Positions 23,861 to 33,033 of a DNA stretch of 64,000 nt are shown piece by piece. Position numbers and translations under genes: made by a program. Position 1 is the first letter of the stretch. Each line of letters begins with the position of its first letter. Below the pieces are notes generated by a model, which saw only the letters and a program-made list of their open reading frames with translations, was not told the DNA's origin and did not search any database. Origin of the DNA: an uncultured Oscillospiraceae bacterium (GTDB lineage Bacteria; Bacillota; Clostridia; Oscillospirales; Oscillospiraceae); NCBI GenBank assembly GCA_944382965.1, contig CALWOA010000003.1, forward strand, positions 62,001 through 126,000. Reading direction: 5' to 3'.

Positions 23861-25777
23861 TTATTCTTCCGCAGTTTGGGTTTCCTCAGATTCCTGGGAC
23901 TGGGGCAGCTTGTTCTTGTCGGCGTTGATGAAGGCCATCAGCTCGTCGCCGGTGATGGTCTCCTTGACCAGCAGGAACTCGGAAATCTCGTCCAGCAGTC
24001 CCCGGTTGTCCGTGAGAATCCGCTTGGCATCGGTGTAGGCGTTCTCCAGAATCTGCTTGACTTCCTCGTCCACCTGGGCAGCGGTACTCTGGGCGCAGTC
24101 CATATAGGCCTGGCCGTCCAGGTACTGGTTCTGGACGGAAGCGGTGGTCATCAGGCCGAACTTCTCGCTCATGCCGTACTGGGTCACCATGTTCCGGGCC
24201 AGGGATGTGGCACGCTGGATGTCGTTGGCAGCGCCGGTGGTCTGGATGCCGAACACCACCTGCTCTGCGGCACGGCCGCCCACCAGGGTCCGCAGCTCCG
24301 TGCGCAGCTCGTCGGCAGTGCTGAGGAACTTCTCCTCTTCCGGCATCTGCATGGTGTAGCCCAGAGCGCCGGAGGTATGGGGCACAATGGTAATCTTGGA
24401 CACCGGCTGGGAGTGCTTCTCCAGAGCCGCCACCAGGGCGTGTCCCACTTCGTGGTAGGCAACCAGCCGCTTTTCCATATCGGTAAGCACGGTGTTTTTC
24501 TTTTCCGTACCGGCGATGACGGTTTCAAAGGACACCAGCAGGTCCTCCTGGTTCACCGCCTGGCGGCCCTTACGCACAGCCCGCAGGGCAGCCTCGTTGA
24601 CCAGGTTGGCCAGGTCTGCGCCCACAGCACCGGCAGTGGCCTGGGCAATCTTGCGCAGATCCACATCCTCGCTGAGCCGGATTTTCCGGGTATGCACCTT
24701 CAGGGTATCCAGACGGCCCTGGAGGTTGGGACGGTCCACGATGATCCGCCGGTCAAACCGGCCGGGCCGCAGCAGCGCCTTGTCCAGCACTTCAGGACGA
24801 TTGGTTGCTGCCAGACAGACAATGCCCTTGGAAGGCTCAAAGCCGTCGATTTCGCTGAGCAGCTGGTTCAGGGTCTGCTCCTGCTCGGAGTTGTTGCCGA
24901 ATCGGTTATCCCGAGAACGGCCCACAGCGTCAATTTCGTCAATGAAGATAATACAGGGCGCCACCTTCGCCGCCTGCTGGAACAGATCCCGCACCCGGCT
25001 GGCGCCCATGCCCACGAACATCTCCACAAAATCCGAACCGGAGATGGAGAAGAAAGGCACATCCGCCTCACCGGCTACCGCTTTGGCAAGCAGGGTCTTA
25101 CCGGTACCGGGAGAGCCAACCAGCAGTGCGCCCTTGGGCAGTTTGGCGCCGATGGCGGTATATTTCTGGGGATTGTGGAGGAAATCAATGATTTCCTGCA
25201 GGGATTCCTTGGCTTCGTCCTGACCAGCCACATCCTTGAAGGTGACACCGGTCTGCTTTTCCATATAGACCTTGGCCTTGCTCTTTCCGAAGCCGCCCAT
25301 CATGCCTTCGCCGCCCATGCGCTTGGTCAGCATGTTCATGATGAAGAACAGTCCGCCGATCATGATGACGTAAGACAGGATCATCATGATGAGGGAGTTG
25401 TCCTCCACAATTTTCTCATTGACCGTGACACCCTGGGCTGCCAATTCCGCGCCCATGGCGGCCCAGTCACCGCCGTCCGGCAGGCCGGTGTAGCAGGCCT
25501 TTTGCTCCGCAGGGGGCTTAGCCGCCTCCTCCTTGGTCATATACAATACCCGGTCTGTCTGAAATTCCACTTCTGCCAGCTGTCCAGAGTCCTTGGCTTT
25601 CAGGAATTGATCGTAGGTAGTCTGTGTATACTGGCTGCTTTCTACCAGGTTCATCACCCAGCTGAATACCAGTACCAGAGCCAGTGCGATCATTAAAGGG
25701 GTAAAATAACTGCCCTTTGGCCGGTTGCCGTCGGGCTTTTGTGGATTATTGGAATCATTTCCGCGATTGGGATCCAT
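23861..25777 (-). CDS. ftsH: ATP-dependent zinc metalloprotease FtsH
   Basis: 638 residues. Two membrane segments (about 25-45 and 127-150) flank an extracytoplasmic domain; then the AAA+ module with Walker A GSPGTGKT (221-228), Walker B IIFIDEID (276-283) and second region of homology ATNRPEVLDKALLRPGRFDR, and the M41 protease with HEVGH (442-446). It degrades misfolded membrane and some cytosolic proteins. The Walker A second position is Ser rather than the more usual Pro, a minor variant. Start ATG 25777 follows AAGGAGG. Its own promoter and terminator flank it. Confidence 0.97.
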   Translation of the reverse strand: MDPNRGNDSNNPQKPDGNRPKGSYFTPLMIALALVLVFSWVMNLVESSQYTQTTYDQFLKAKDSGQLAEVEFQTDRVLYMTKEEAAKPPAEQKACYTGLPDGGDWAAMGAELAAQGVTVNEKIVEDNSLIMMILSYVIMIGGLFFIMNMLTKRMGGEGMMGGFGKSKAKVYMEKQTGVTFKDVAGQDEAKESLQEIIDFLHNPQKYTAIGAKLPKGALLVGSPGTGKTLLAKAVAGEADVPFFSISGSDFVEMFVGMGASRVRDLFQQAAKVAPCIIFIDEIDAVGRSRDNRFGNNSEQEQTLNQLLSEIDGFEPSKGIVCLAATNRPEVLDKALLRPGRFDRRIIVDRPNLQGRLDTLKVHTRKIRLSEDVDLRKIAQATAGAVGADLANLVNEAALRAVRKGRQAVNQEDLLVSFETVIAGTEKKNTVLTDMEKRLVAYHEVGHALVAALEKHSQPVSKITIVPHTSGALGYTMQMPEEEKFLSTADELRTELRTLVGGRAAEQVVFGIQTTGAANDIQRATSLARNMVTQYGMSEKFGLMTTASVQNQYLDGQAYMDCAQSTAAQVDEEVKQILENAYTDAKRILTDNRGLLDEISEFLLVKETITGDELMAFINADKNKLPQSQESEETQTAEE

Positions 25778-25812
25778 ATCCGCTCGCCTCCTTGGGTTGT
25801 TACATTTTTCCC

Positions 25813-25841
25813 ATCATAGCATATTTTTCCGCTGTAGGCAA
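25813..25841 (-). promoter_or_regulatory. SigA-like promoter of ftsH
   Basis: Minus strand TTGCCT (25841-25836), 17 bp, TATGAT (25818-25813). Confidence 0.55.
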
Positions 25842-25923
25842 CGAAGGATTCTGAGATTTGCCGTAAACTTTCTGTGAATGGGTGGAAAAAGCTGCATTTG
25901 TCCGTCTCGCCCGAAAAAAAGAG

Positions 25924-25952
25924 TTGAGCAATAGAAAATAATCTGCTATACT
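25924..25952 (+). promoter_or_regulatory. SigA promoter of rlmB
   Basis: TTGAGC (25924-25929), 17 bp, TATACT (25947-25952), with a leader of about 85 nt. Confidence 0.6.
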
Positions 25953-26044
25953 GTTATCATCTATCGCTATGTCAGGGAGTATTACACAGAGGTTTCCTCA
26001 CTTTTCCCGGCATAGAGAGGAAGCTGATTCTGGAGTTGAAACCT

Positions 26045-26857
26045 ATGAATGAAAAACGCCGTCCCCAGGGACGGGATGTCCCACGCCGGGCAGACCGGTT
26101 TGCTGAGCGAAGCAGCGTAGAAGAAGTAGAGGGCCAGCTGGAAGGCCGCAACGCCATCCAGGAGGCATTGAAAAGCGGACGTACCATTGATAAGGTCTTT
26201 GTGGCCTCCGGCGATACCGACCGGGGATTGCAGCGACTGGCCGCCCAGGCCAAGGAAGCCGGCGCCGTGGTGGTTCCGGTGGACCGCCGGAAGCTGGACG
26301 CCATGTCCACCACCCGCTCCCACCAAGGTATTATTGCCCTGGTAGCCGCCCACGATTACTACACCATTGACGACCTTTTGGAAGAGGCTGCCAACCGGGG
26401 CCAGGCACCGCTGCTGGTGATCTGTGACGAACTGTCCGATCCTCATAATCTGGGTGCCATTTTGCGAAGCGCCGAATGCGCCGGTGCCCACGGTGTCATT
26501 ATCCCCAAGCGCCGCAGCGTAGGGCTCACCGCCACGGTGGCCAAGGCCTCTGCCGGTGCCATGGAGTATATGAAGGTGGCCCGGGTCACCAACATCAACA
26601 ACGCCATTGCCGAACTAAAGGAGAAAGGCGTGTGGATTTACGGCACCGCCGCCGAAGGCTCCATTCCCATGTACCAGGCTGACCTGACCGGACCTTCTGC
26701 TATTGTCATCGGCAACGAAGGCGACGGCATGAGCCAGCTGGTTCGCAAAAACTGCGATGTAATGGTACACATTCCCATGAATGGGCGCATCAGTTCCCTG
26801 AACGCGTCCGCCGCCGCATCTATTTTATTGTACGAGGCGGTACGCCAGCGCCGATAA
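26045..26857 (+). CDS. rlmB: 23S rRNA (guanosine 2251-2'-O)-methyltransferase RlmB-like (SpoU family)
   Basis: 270 residues. A basic N-terminal stretch, a SpoU substrate-binding domain (LEGRNAIQEALKSGRTIDKVFVA), then the SPOUT methylase with motif 1 DPHNLGAILRSAECAGAHGVII, motif 2 IVIGNEGDGM and motif 3 IPMNGRISSLNASAAASILLYE. It methylates the ribose of an rRNA guanosine using SAM. Start ATG 26045 follows TGGAG; a TTG three codons upstream is possible. Only 15 bp separate it from the next gene, so the two are likely co-transcribed. Confidence 0.92.
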   Translation: MNEKRRPQGRDVPRRADRFAERSSVEEVEGQLEGRNAIQEALKSGRTIDKVFVASGDTDRGLQRLAAQAKEAGAVVVPVDRRKLDAMSTTRSHQGIIALVAAHDYYTIDDLLEEAANRGQAPLLVICDELSDPHNLGAILRSAECAGAHGVIIPKRRSVGLTATVAKASAGAMEYMKVARVTNINNAIAELKEKGVWIYGTAAEGSIPMYQADLTGPSAIVIGNEGDGMSQLVRKNCDVMVHIPMNGRISSLNASAAASILLYEAVRQRR

Positions 26858-26872
26858 CCAGGAGGATACCCA

Positions 26873-28981
26873 ATGATGGATAACAAAGACGAACTCCAGG
26901 AATTTGACCTGGATGACATTCTCAACGAATTTCACGAAGAACCTCAGGAGGAAGCCCCGGAACTGCCGGAACTGACCGACATGCCGGAATTATCTTCCGA
27001 CGAGGACTCCCAGGAGGATGACCTGGACTTGCCGGATCTGTCTGCCCCGGAAGACGCCGAGGGTGCTGAGGACGCTGAAGATGACGACTTGGATCTGTCC
27101 GGATTGGATCTGCCGGAACTGGAACAAGCCGATATGGATTCCGACGAAACAGCGGACGACACCGCAGCCTACGAGCCTTTCTCCGAGGATTCCGAGGAAG
27201 TGACGGCCTCTGAGGATGATACCCTGGAATTTGACCTGTCGGAAGAGGAGTCTCACTCCGCACCGGCAGAGCCTGCTTTCCAGACGGAAGAAACCTTCAT
27301 CCCGGCCCCCATTGTATTCACTCCCCGCTCCCGGCTGAAAGAACTGAAAAAGAAGCTGGTAGCCGGCCCGGAAAAGCGGTATTACGCTTTGTCGGAGGTG
27401 GGCACCACCAAGCTGCAGATTGCCCTGCTGATTAACGTACTGCTGGTAGCCCTGTGCGCCGGCGTGACCACCTTGTTTGTGCTGGATATGATTCCGGAAA
27501 ACCGGCTGCGGCTGGTGATTTTCAGCCAGGTGCTTTGCATGATGCTCTCTGCCCTGTTCGGCAGTTCCCTGATGATGGACAGCATCGGCGACCTTCTGAA
27601 AGGCCACTTCACCCTGAACACCCTGCTGACACTGACCTTTGCCGCCTGCATGGTTGACGGTGCTTTCTGTCTGATGGAGCTGCGGGTTCCCTGCTGCGCC
27701 GCTTTCTGCCTGGAAATGACCATGGCTCTGTGGGCAAGATTGCAGCAGCGCAATACCGAGCTGTCTCAGATGGACACCATGCGTAAGGCTGTGCGTCTGC
27801 ATGGTTTGGTGCGGGTCAGCGATTACTTCCAGGGCAAGGACGGCCTGCTGCGTACCGAAGGCGAAGTGGAAGATTTTATGGAAACCTATGACCGCACTTC
27901 CGGCCCTCAGCTGGTGCAGTCGATTTACGGTGGTCTAAGCCTGCTGGCCTGCATCTGCATCGCCGTATTTGCCGGTCTGTTCCACGGCCTTAGCATGGGC
28001 GTGCAGATTCTGTCCACCAGCCTGCTGGTGGCAGTGCCCGCCACGTTCTTCATCTCCGTTTCCCGCCCCACCGCTATTTTGGAGCAGCGGCTGCATATGG
28101 TAGGCGCTGTGCTGTGCGGCTGGCAGGGTGTGAAGGGTCTGGGCGGCAAAGTGGCTTTCCCTCTGAATGACCACGATCTGTTCCCCCAGGGTAGCACCAA
28201 GCTCAACGGCGTAAAATTCTACGGCAACCGCAATCCGGATGACGTAGTCAGCTATTCCACTTCCCTGATCAGCATTGCCGGCGGCGATCTGGTGCCGGTA
28301 TTCAAGCAGCTGCTGTCCAGCAGGGGCGCTTCCGAATATCCTGTGGAAAATTTCCAGAACTACGGTGACGGCGGCATCGGCGGTGAAATCTGCGGCGAAC
28401 CGGTTCTGCTGGGAAGTTTGAACTTCCTGCAGGATATGGGCGTGGAAATTCCGGAAGGCACCATGGTCAACCAGGCGGTCTATGTGGCAGTGGATGGTCA
28501 GCTGTGTGCCGTCTATGCCATTACCTACGCCAAGATGCGCTCCTCCGCTGCCGGTCTGGTGACCCTGTGCGGCTACTCCAAGCTGACCCCGGTAATGCTC
28601 TGCGACGACTTTATGTTAACCGAAAGCTTCCTGCAAGCCAAGTTTGACATCAAAACTCGCCGTATGGCCTTCCCCGATCGGGAAGTTTCCCAGCAGCTGC
28701 GTCAGGTTCAGCCCGCTCCGGAAGCCCCGGTACTGGCTATGACCACCCGGGAAGAGCTGGTCAGTGCAGCCTATGCCGTCACCGGTGCCCGTGCCCTGCG
28801 CACCGCGGCAAAGCTGGGTGTCACCATCCATCTGATCGGTGGTATTCTGGGTATGCTGATCATGCTGGTGCTGGCCCTGCTGGGCAACACCGACCTGCTG
28901 ACTCCCACCAACATTCTGCTGTATCAGCTGGTCTGGGCAATTCCGGGACTGCTGGTTACCGAATGGACGAGAATCGTATAA
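26873..28981 (+). CDS. Degenerate P-type ATPase-like membrane protein with acidic N-terminus
   Basis: 702 residues. Residues 1-140 are extremely acidic and low complexity; a basic stretch (PRSRLKELKKK) precedes membrane segments at about 180-285 and 350-400, with a final pair at about 645-698. Residues 385-560 follow the P1-type ATPase order: VPATFFISVSRPTAILE where CPCALGLATPTAI would be, then KVAFPLNDHDLFPQG where VVFDKTGTLT is expected, and an N-domain-like GEICGEPVLLGSLNFLQDMGVEIP...VYVAVDGQLCAVY. The DKTGT phosphorylation motif is lost, so it should not pump ions by the usual cycle. Role unknown. Start behind AGGAGG, coupled to rlmB. Confidence 0.75.
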   Translation: MMDNKDELQEFDLDDILNEFHEEPQEEAPELPELTDMPELSSDEDSQEDDLDLPDLSAPEDAEGAEDAEDDDLDLSGLDLPELEQADMDSDETADDTAAYEPFSEDSEEVTASEDDTLEFDLSEEESHSAPAEPAFQTEETFIPAPIVFTPRSRLKELKKKLVAGPEKRYYALSEVGTTKLQIALLINVLLVALCAGVTTLFVLDMIPENRLRLVIFSQVLCMMLSALFGSSLMMDSIGDLLKGHFTLNTLLTLTFAACMVDGAFCLMELRVPCCAAFCLEMTMALWARLQQRNTELSQMDTMRKAVRLHGLVRVSDYFQGKDGLLRTEGEVEDFMETYDRTSGPQLVQSIYGGLSLLACICIAVFAGLFHGLSMGVQILSTSLLVAVPATFFISVSRPTAILEQRLHMVGAVLCGWQGVKGLGGKVAFPLNDHDLFPQGSTKLNGVKFYGNRNPDDVVSYSTSLISIAGGDLVPVFKQLLSSRGASEYPVENFQNYGDGGIGGEICGEPVLLGSLNFLQDMGVEIPEGTMVNQAVYVAVDGQLCAVYAITYAKMRSSAAGLVTLCGYSKLTPVMLCDDFMLTESFLQAKFDIKTRRMAFPDREVSQQLRQVQPAPEAPVLAMTTREELVSAAYAVTGARALRTAAKLGVTIHLIGGILGMLIMLVLALLGNTDLLTPTNILLYQLVWAIPGLLVTEWTRIV

Positions 28982-28987
28982 TTTTTC

Positions 28988-29024
28988 ACCGGGAGGCCCC
29001 CAGGGGCCTCCCGGTATTTCTTTT
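28988..29024 (+). terminator. Terminator of the rlmB/P-type-like operon
   Basis: 13-bp perfect stem ACCGGGAGGCCCC / GGGGCCTCCCGGT, loop of 2, then ATTTCTTTT. Confidence 0.9.
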
Positions 29025-29051
29025 AGCTACGGGGAATTTACTGAAAAAAGG

Positions 29052-29080
29052 TTGCAAATTGTAAACTTTTGCGTTATAAT
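29052..29080 (+). promoter_or_regulatory. SigA promoter of the lipoprotein gene
   Basis: TTGCAA (29052-29057), 17-bp spacer, TATAAT (29075-29080). Confidence 0.75.
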
Positions 29081-29124
29081 GGGAGGACATTCGGAAATTG
29101 AGCCTTATGCAAGGAGGAACCTAT

Positions 29125-29952
29125 ATGAATCGCAAGCCTCTTCTGACACGGATTGCCCTGGTAACCCTGCTGGCCCTGGCCCTGACCGGCTGCGGCAAGA
29201 AGCAGGAGCAAGCCCAGTCTACCCAGCCCACCCAGGCAGCTTCCCAAGCCGTTGTATCCAACGAAGCCGGAATGTCCTGGTCCATGAATGCCACCACCTG
29301 GAGCAGCCCCAACGGTGCCACCGTCAACCTGACCCTCACCCCGGGGGATGACAGTTATGACGGCGTTACCTTTGTGGTTCGCCTGGAGGGCGAAGATGTG
29401 GCCAGCGTTCCCTGTGAGCGGGACGGCAGCAACTATGTGGCTTCCGCGGACCTGAATGCCGCCGATGGCTACTGCTATTATGCCCTGATTTCCGCCGACG
29501 GCACCACCTCGGAAATTGCCCTGAATACCCCCACCAAGCTTACGGATGAGACTTTGGTCAATATGGCCTCGGCGTTGGATTCTTACTGCAATGTGCTGGT
29601 GGAATCTTCCGACTTTGACGGCAAGAACCTGACCCTCACCGGGGGCGAAGTCCAGGTGCAGCTGCCCCGGATCACCAACGACGGCCAGGCCATTACCCCC
29701 AAGGAGGCACTGATGATCCTGACCATGGACGGTGAGGACGTAGCCCAGCAGGCCATTACCCTGACTTCTACGGACGGCTCCAACCGCTACGGCTGCGCTT
29801 TGACCGATGTATCCTTCCCGATACCGGAAATGGAGGAAGATCATCAGCTGTATCTGCGGCTGGATGTGACGCTGTCCAACGATCAGATTCTCTCCGCTCC
29901 GGGCGGTACTTGGTACTATTCCGGCGGAGAACTGCTGCTGGCTGTGGGCTGA
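29125..29952 (+). CDS. Putative lipoprotein of unknown function
   Basis: 275 residues. The N-terminus is a lipoprotein signal (LALALTGC, lipid on Cys23) followed by a Gln/Thr-rich linker, so the protein is anchored on the outer face of the membrane. The remainder is predicted beta-rich with repeated patterns such as TWSSPNGATVNLTLTPGDDSYDGV and LSNDQILSAPGGTWYY, suggesting immunoglobulin-like modules; no catalytic motif seen. Start ATG 29125 follows AAGGAGG. It is a single-gene unit between its own promoter and terminator. I do not recognise the family. Confidence 0.8.
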   Translation: MNRKPLLTRIALVTLLALALTGCGKKQEQAQSTQPTQAASQAVVSNEAGMSWSMNATTWSSPNGATVNLTLTPGDDSYDGVTFVVRLEGEDVASVPCERDGSNYVASADLNAADGYCYYALISADGTTSEIALNTPTKLTDETLVNMASALDSYCNVLVESSDFDGKNLTLTGGEVQVQLPRITNDGQAITPKEALMILTMDGEDVAQQAITLTSTDGSNRYGCALTDVSFPIPEMEEDHQLYLRLDVTLSNDQILSAPGGTWYYSGGELLLAVG

Positions 29953-29974
29953 TTTTCTCAATTTAACAGCGAAT

Positions 29975-30005
29975 AAGGTACCGCTCTTGGCAGCGGTACC
30001 TTTTG
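29975..30005 (+). terminator. Terminator of the lipoprotein gene
   Basis: Stem AAGGTACCGCT / AGCGGTACCTT with a 6-base loop and a TTTT run. The remainder of the 341-bp gap 29953-30293 is AT-rich with only the trmL promoter. Confidence 0.85.
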
Positions 30006-30206
30006 CATTTTGACCAAATCCACATTTTGGGAAAAAGAATGAGAAAAACATCCGCTTTTCTTCCATTTTTCCCGGTTTTACCCCAGCACATTTTCGGTAG
30101 ATTTCTTTCCTCCCAGGCCAACTTCTGCATTTTCAACAAATTTCCGTCTATTGCCCCCAAATTTATGTGAATACTATAAAAACTTGAAAAAATGGAATTT
30201 TCACAA

Positions 30207-30235
30207 TTGATTTTATGGCACATTTGTCTTACAAT
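30207..30235 (+). promoter_or_regulatory. SigA-like promoter of trmL
   Basis: TTGATT (30207-30212), 17-bp spacer, TACAAT (30230-30235). Confidence 0.6.
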
Positions 30236-30293
30236 AGGTGGCGAACGGATTCAAATAGTCTGTCCAAGTTCTGTCCTGCCGAGGTGAGGGTTT

Positions 30294-30776
30294 TTGCTGA
30301 ATATCGTACTGGTGGAACCGGAGATTCCCCAGAACTGCGGCAACATTGCCCGCACCTGTGCCGCCACCGGAGCAAGGCTCCATCTGATCCGCCCCCTGGG
30401 CTTTGATATCTCGGAAAAAGCCGTCCGCCGGGCCGGATTGGATTACTGGCACCTGGTGTCGGTTTCGGTTTACGATAACCTTGCCGATTTCTTTGCCAAA
30501 AACACCGTGGAGGAAATGTGGTGTCTTTCCACAAAGGCCCCCCGCAGTTACACCCAGGCCCAGTTTCATGATGGGTGCTACCTGTTCTTCGGCAAGGAAA
30601 CCAAAGGTCTGCCGGAACCGTTTCTGGAAGCGCACTACGACCAGTGCGTCCGCATCCCCATGCGCAGCGATGCCCGCAGTCTGAACCTGAGCAATGCGGT
30701 GGCCATCACCGTATATGAAGCTCTGCGGCAGCTGTCTTTCCCCGATTTGCAGGATTATGGAAAAATGCGGGTCTGA
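30294..30776 (+). CDS. trmL: tRNA (cytidine/uridine 34-2'-O)-methyltransferase TrmL
   Basis: 160 residues, the single-domain SPOUT enzyme that methylates the wobble ribose of some leucine tRNAs. Seen: LVEPEIPQNCGNIARTCAATGARLHLIRPLGF, LFFGKETKGLPE and IPMRSDARSLNLSNAVAITVYEALRQ, all characteristic. The start is TTG at 30294 after GAGGTGAGGG; no ATG or GTG fits better. Length is exactly as expected. The pgk gene follows after 61 bp without a clear terminator. Confidence 0.93.
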   Translation: MLNIVLVEPEIPQNCGNIARTCAATGARLHLIRPLGFDISEKAVRRAGLDYWHLVSVSVYDNLADFFAKNTVEEMWCLSTKAPRSYTQAQFHDGCYLFFGKETKGLPEPFLEAHYDQCVRIPMRSDARSLNLSNAVAITVYEALRQLSFPDLQDYGKMRV

Positions 30777-30837
30777 CCTTTCAGGCAGCGTTGCCTCCTG
30801 CCCGGAAGATCCCCGATAATGTTATGGAGGAGTAACT

Positions 30838-32037
30838 ATGAACTACAACAAGAAGTCTATTGAAGACATCGACGTAGCCGGCAAGCGCGTGCTGTGCCGC
30901 TGTGATTTCAACGTTCCCACCAAGAACGGTGTCATCACCTCCGACAAGCGGATTGTTGCCGCTCTGCCCACCATCCAGTACCTGATCGCCCACAAGGCCA
31001 AGGTCATTCTGTGCTCCCACATGGGCAAGCCCAAGGGCGAATGGAAGCCCGAGCTGAGCCTGAAGGTGGTTGCCGACCGTCTGAGCCAGCTGCTGGGTCA
31101 GGAAGTCATCATGGCTGCCGACGTAGCAGGCGAGGATGCCAAGGCCAAGGCCGCCGCTCTGGGCGAAGGCCAGGTCATGCTGCTGGAGAACACCCGTTAC
31201 ATGAAGGGCGAAACCAAGAACGATCCCGAGCTGAGCAAGGAACTGGCTTCCATGGCCGACATCTTTGTCAACGACGCTTTCGGTACCGCTCACCGTGCCC
31301 ACTCCTCCACCGCTGGTGTGGCTGATTACCTGCCCGCTGTGTGCGGCTACCTGGTGCAGAAGGAAGTCTCCATCATGGGCAAGGCTCTGGCCAACCCCGA
31401 GCGTCCCTTCGTTGCTATCCTGGGCGGCGCCAAGGTTTCCGACAAGCTCAATGTTATCAACAACCTGCTGGAGAAGGTGGATACCCTGATCATCGGCGGC
31501 GGTATGGCTTACACCTTCCTGGCTGCCAAGGGCTACTCCGTGGGCAACTCCCTGCTGGACGAGACCAAGATCGACTACTGCAAGGAAATGATGGCCAAGG
31601 CAGAAGCCAAGGGCGTCAAGCTGCTGCTGCCCATCGACACCGTGGTAGCTGACGGCTTCCCCTCTCCCATTGACGGCCCCGTTTCCGTGGAAACCGTGAA
31701 TGTGGACTCCATCCCCGCCGGCAAGGAAGGCCTGGATATCGGCGAGAAGACCCGTGCTCTGTTTGCTGACGCTGTGAAGAGCGCCAAGACCGTGGTTTGG
31801 AACGGCCCCATGGGCGTGTTCGAGAACCCCACCCTGGCTGCCGGCACCATTGCTGTTGCCCAGGCTCTGGCTGATTCCGATGCCATCACCATCGTCGGCG
31901 GCGGCGACAGCGCTGCTGCCTGCGAGCAGCTGGGCTTCGCTGACAAGATCACCCACATCTCCACCGGCGGCGGCGCTTCCCTGGAGTTCCTGGAAGGCCT
32001 GGAGCTGCCCGGTATTGCCTGCCTGCAGGATAAGTAA
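30838..32037 (+). CDS. pgk: Phosphoglycerate kinase
   Basis: 399 residues. It makes ATP and 3-phosphoglycerate from 1,3-bisphosphoglycerate. Seen: [10 protein letters not shown] (substrate arginine and aspartate), [49 protein letters not shown] and the nucleotide-site GGGDSAAA. Start ATG 30838 follows GGAGGAG. Codon use is strongly biased and GC-rich, as for a highly expressed gene. tpiA follows; gap is not absent here, but glyceraldehyde-3-phosphate dehydrogenase is. Confidence 0.98.
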   Translation: MNYNKKSIEDIDVAGKRVLCRCDFNVPTKNGVITSDKRIVAALPTIQYLIAHKAKVILCSHMGKPKGEWKPELSLKVVADRLSQLLGQEVIMAADVAGEDAKAKAAALGEGQVMLLENTRYMKGETKNDPELSKELASMADIFVNDAFGTAHRAHSSTAGVADYLPAVCGYLVQKEVSIMGKALANPERPFVAILGGAKVSDKLNVINNLLEKVDTLIIGGGMAYTFLAAKGYSVGNSLLDETKIDYCKEMMAKAEAKGVKLLLPIDTVVADGFPSPIDGPVSVETVNVDSIPAGKEGLDIGEKTRALFADAVKSAKTVVWNGPMGVFENPTLAAGTIAVAQALADSDAITIVGGGDSAAACEQLGFADKITHISTGGGASLEFLEGLELPGIACLQDK

Positions 32038-32056
32038 GGCTTCTATTTCGCGTTTT

Positions 32057-32083
32057 GTAGGGGCCGGTGCGTGCATCGGCCCC
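32057..32083 (+). terminator. Weak terminator-like hairpin after pgk
   Basis: Stem GGGGCCG / CGGCCCC, 10-base loop, followed only by TTT; it may partly limit read-through into tpiA. The rest of the 159-bp gap has no clear promoter. Confidence 0.5.
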
Positions 32084-32196
32084 TTTCCCCGGTCTGCCTT
32101 TCCCCTGTTTGGGATCTGTGTTTCTTAGAGTAACCATTAAATCAGTATATTCACATGGTGTTAGCACATCCATGTTTAATAAAAGGAGAAAAGAAA

Positions 32197-32973
32197 ATGA
32201 ATCGTAAGTATCGTAAGACCGTCATTGCCGGTAACTGGAAGATGAACAAGACCCCCTCCGAAACCAAGGAGTTTATGACCCAGCTGAAGGCTATTATGCC
32301 CAAGGGCCGTTGGTGCGATGTAGCTCTGTGCGTTCCCGCCGTGTGCATCCCCGCTGCTGTCCGCGCTATGCGGGAGACCCGCGTGGGTATCGGCGCCGAG
32401 AACTGCAACGCCAATCCCTCCGGCGCTTACACCGGCGAAATCGCCACCAACATGCTGACCGATGCCGGCTGCAAGTACGTCATCATCGGCCACTCCGAGC
32501 GCCGCGCCATGGGCGAAACCGACGCCGATATCAATGCCAAGGTTCTGGCCGCTCTGGAAGCTGGCCTGATCCCCATTCTGTGCTGCGGCGAGAGCCTGGA
32601 GCAGCGCAACAGCGGCGTTACCGCTGAGTGGATCACCATGCAGATCAAGCTGGGTCTGGCTGGCGTGCCCGAAGACAAGATCCGCAAGGTCATCATCGCC
32701 TACGAGCCCATCTGGGCCATCGGTACCGGCCTGACCGCTACCCCCGAGCAGGCTGAGGAAGTCTGCGAGATGATCCGCAGCGTGGTGCGCAAGCTGTACT
32801 CTTCCAAGAACGCCCGCGCCATCTCCATCCTGTACGGCGGTTCCATGAACGAGAAGAACGCCTTCGAGCTGCTGGCTCAGCCCGACATCGACGGCGGCCT
32901 GATCGGCGGCGCTTCCCTGGTTCCCGAGAAGTTCGTCAAGATCATCGAAGCTGCCAACCAGCCCACCGTGTAA
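32197..32973 (+). CDS. tpiA: Triosephosphate isomerase
   Basis: 258 residues, TIM barrel. It interconverts dihydroxyacetone phosphate and glyceraldehyde 3-phosphate. Catalytic segments are complete: AGNWKMNKT (Lys), VIIGHSERR (His) and AYEPIWAIGTG (Glu), plus the phosphate loop ILYGGSMNEKN. Start ATG 32197 is chosen because AAAAGGAGAAAA precedes it; the frame runs 14 codons further up without a ribosome site. Glycolytic neighbour of pgk, with the same strong codon bias. Confidence 0.98.
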   Translation: MNRKYRKTVIAGNWKMNKTPSETKEFMTQLKAIMPKGRWCDVALCVPAVCIPAAVRAMRETRVGIGAENCNANPSGAYTGEIATNMLTDAGCKYVIIGHSERRAMGETDADINAKVLAALEAGLIPILCCGESLEQRNSGVTAEWITMQIKLGLAGVPEDKIRKVIIAYEPIWAIGTGLTATPEQAEEVCEMIRSVVRKLYSSKNARAISILYGGSMNEKNAFELLAQPDIDGGLIGGASLVPEKFVKIIEAANQPTV

Positions 32974-32985
32974 TTTCGCTTTCTC

Positions 32986-33020
32986 AAGGGAGCAGCCCAT
33001 GGCTGCTCCCTTGCGTTTTT
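32986..33020 (+). terminator. Terminator of tpiA
   Basis: 12-bp stem AAGGGAGCAGCC / GGCTGCTCCCTT with a 3-base loop, then GCGTTTTT, 14 bp before the next start codon. Confidence 0.85.
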
Positions 33021-33033
33021 ATGGAGGATACCC

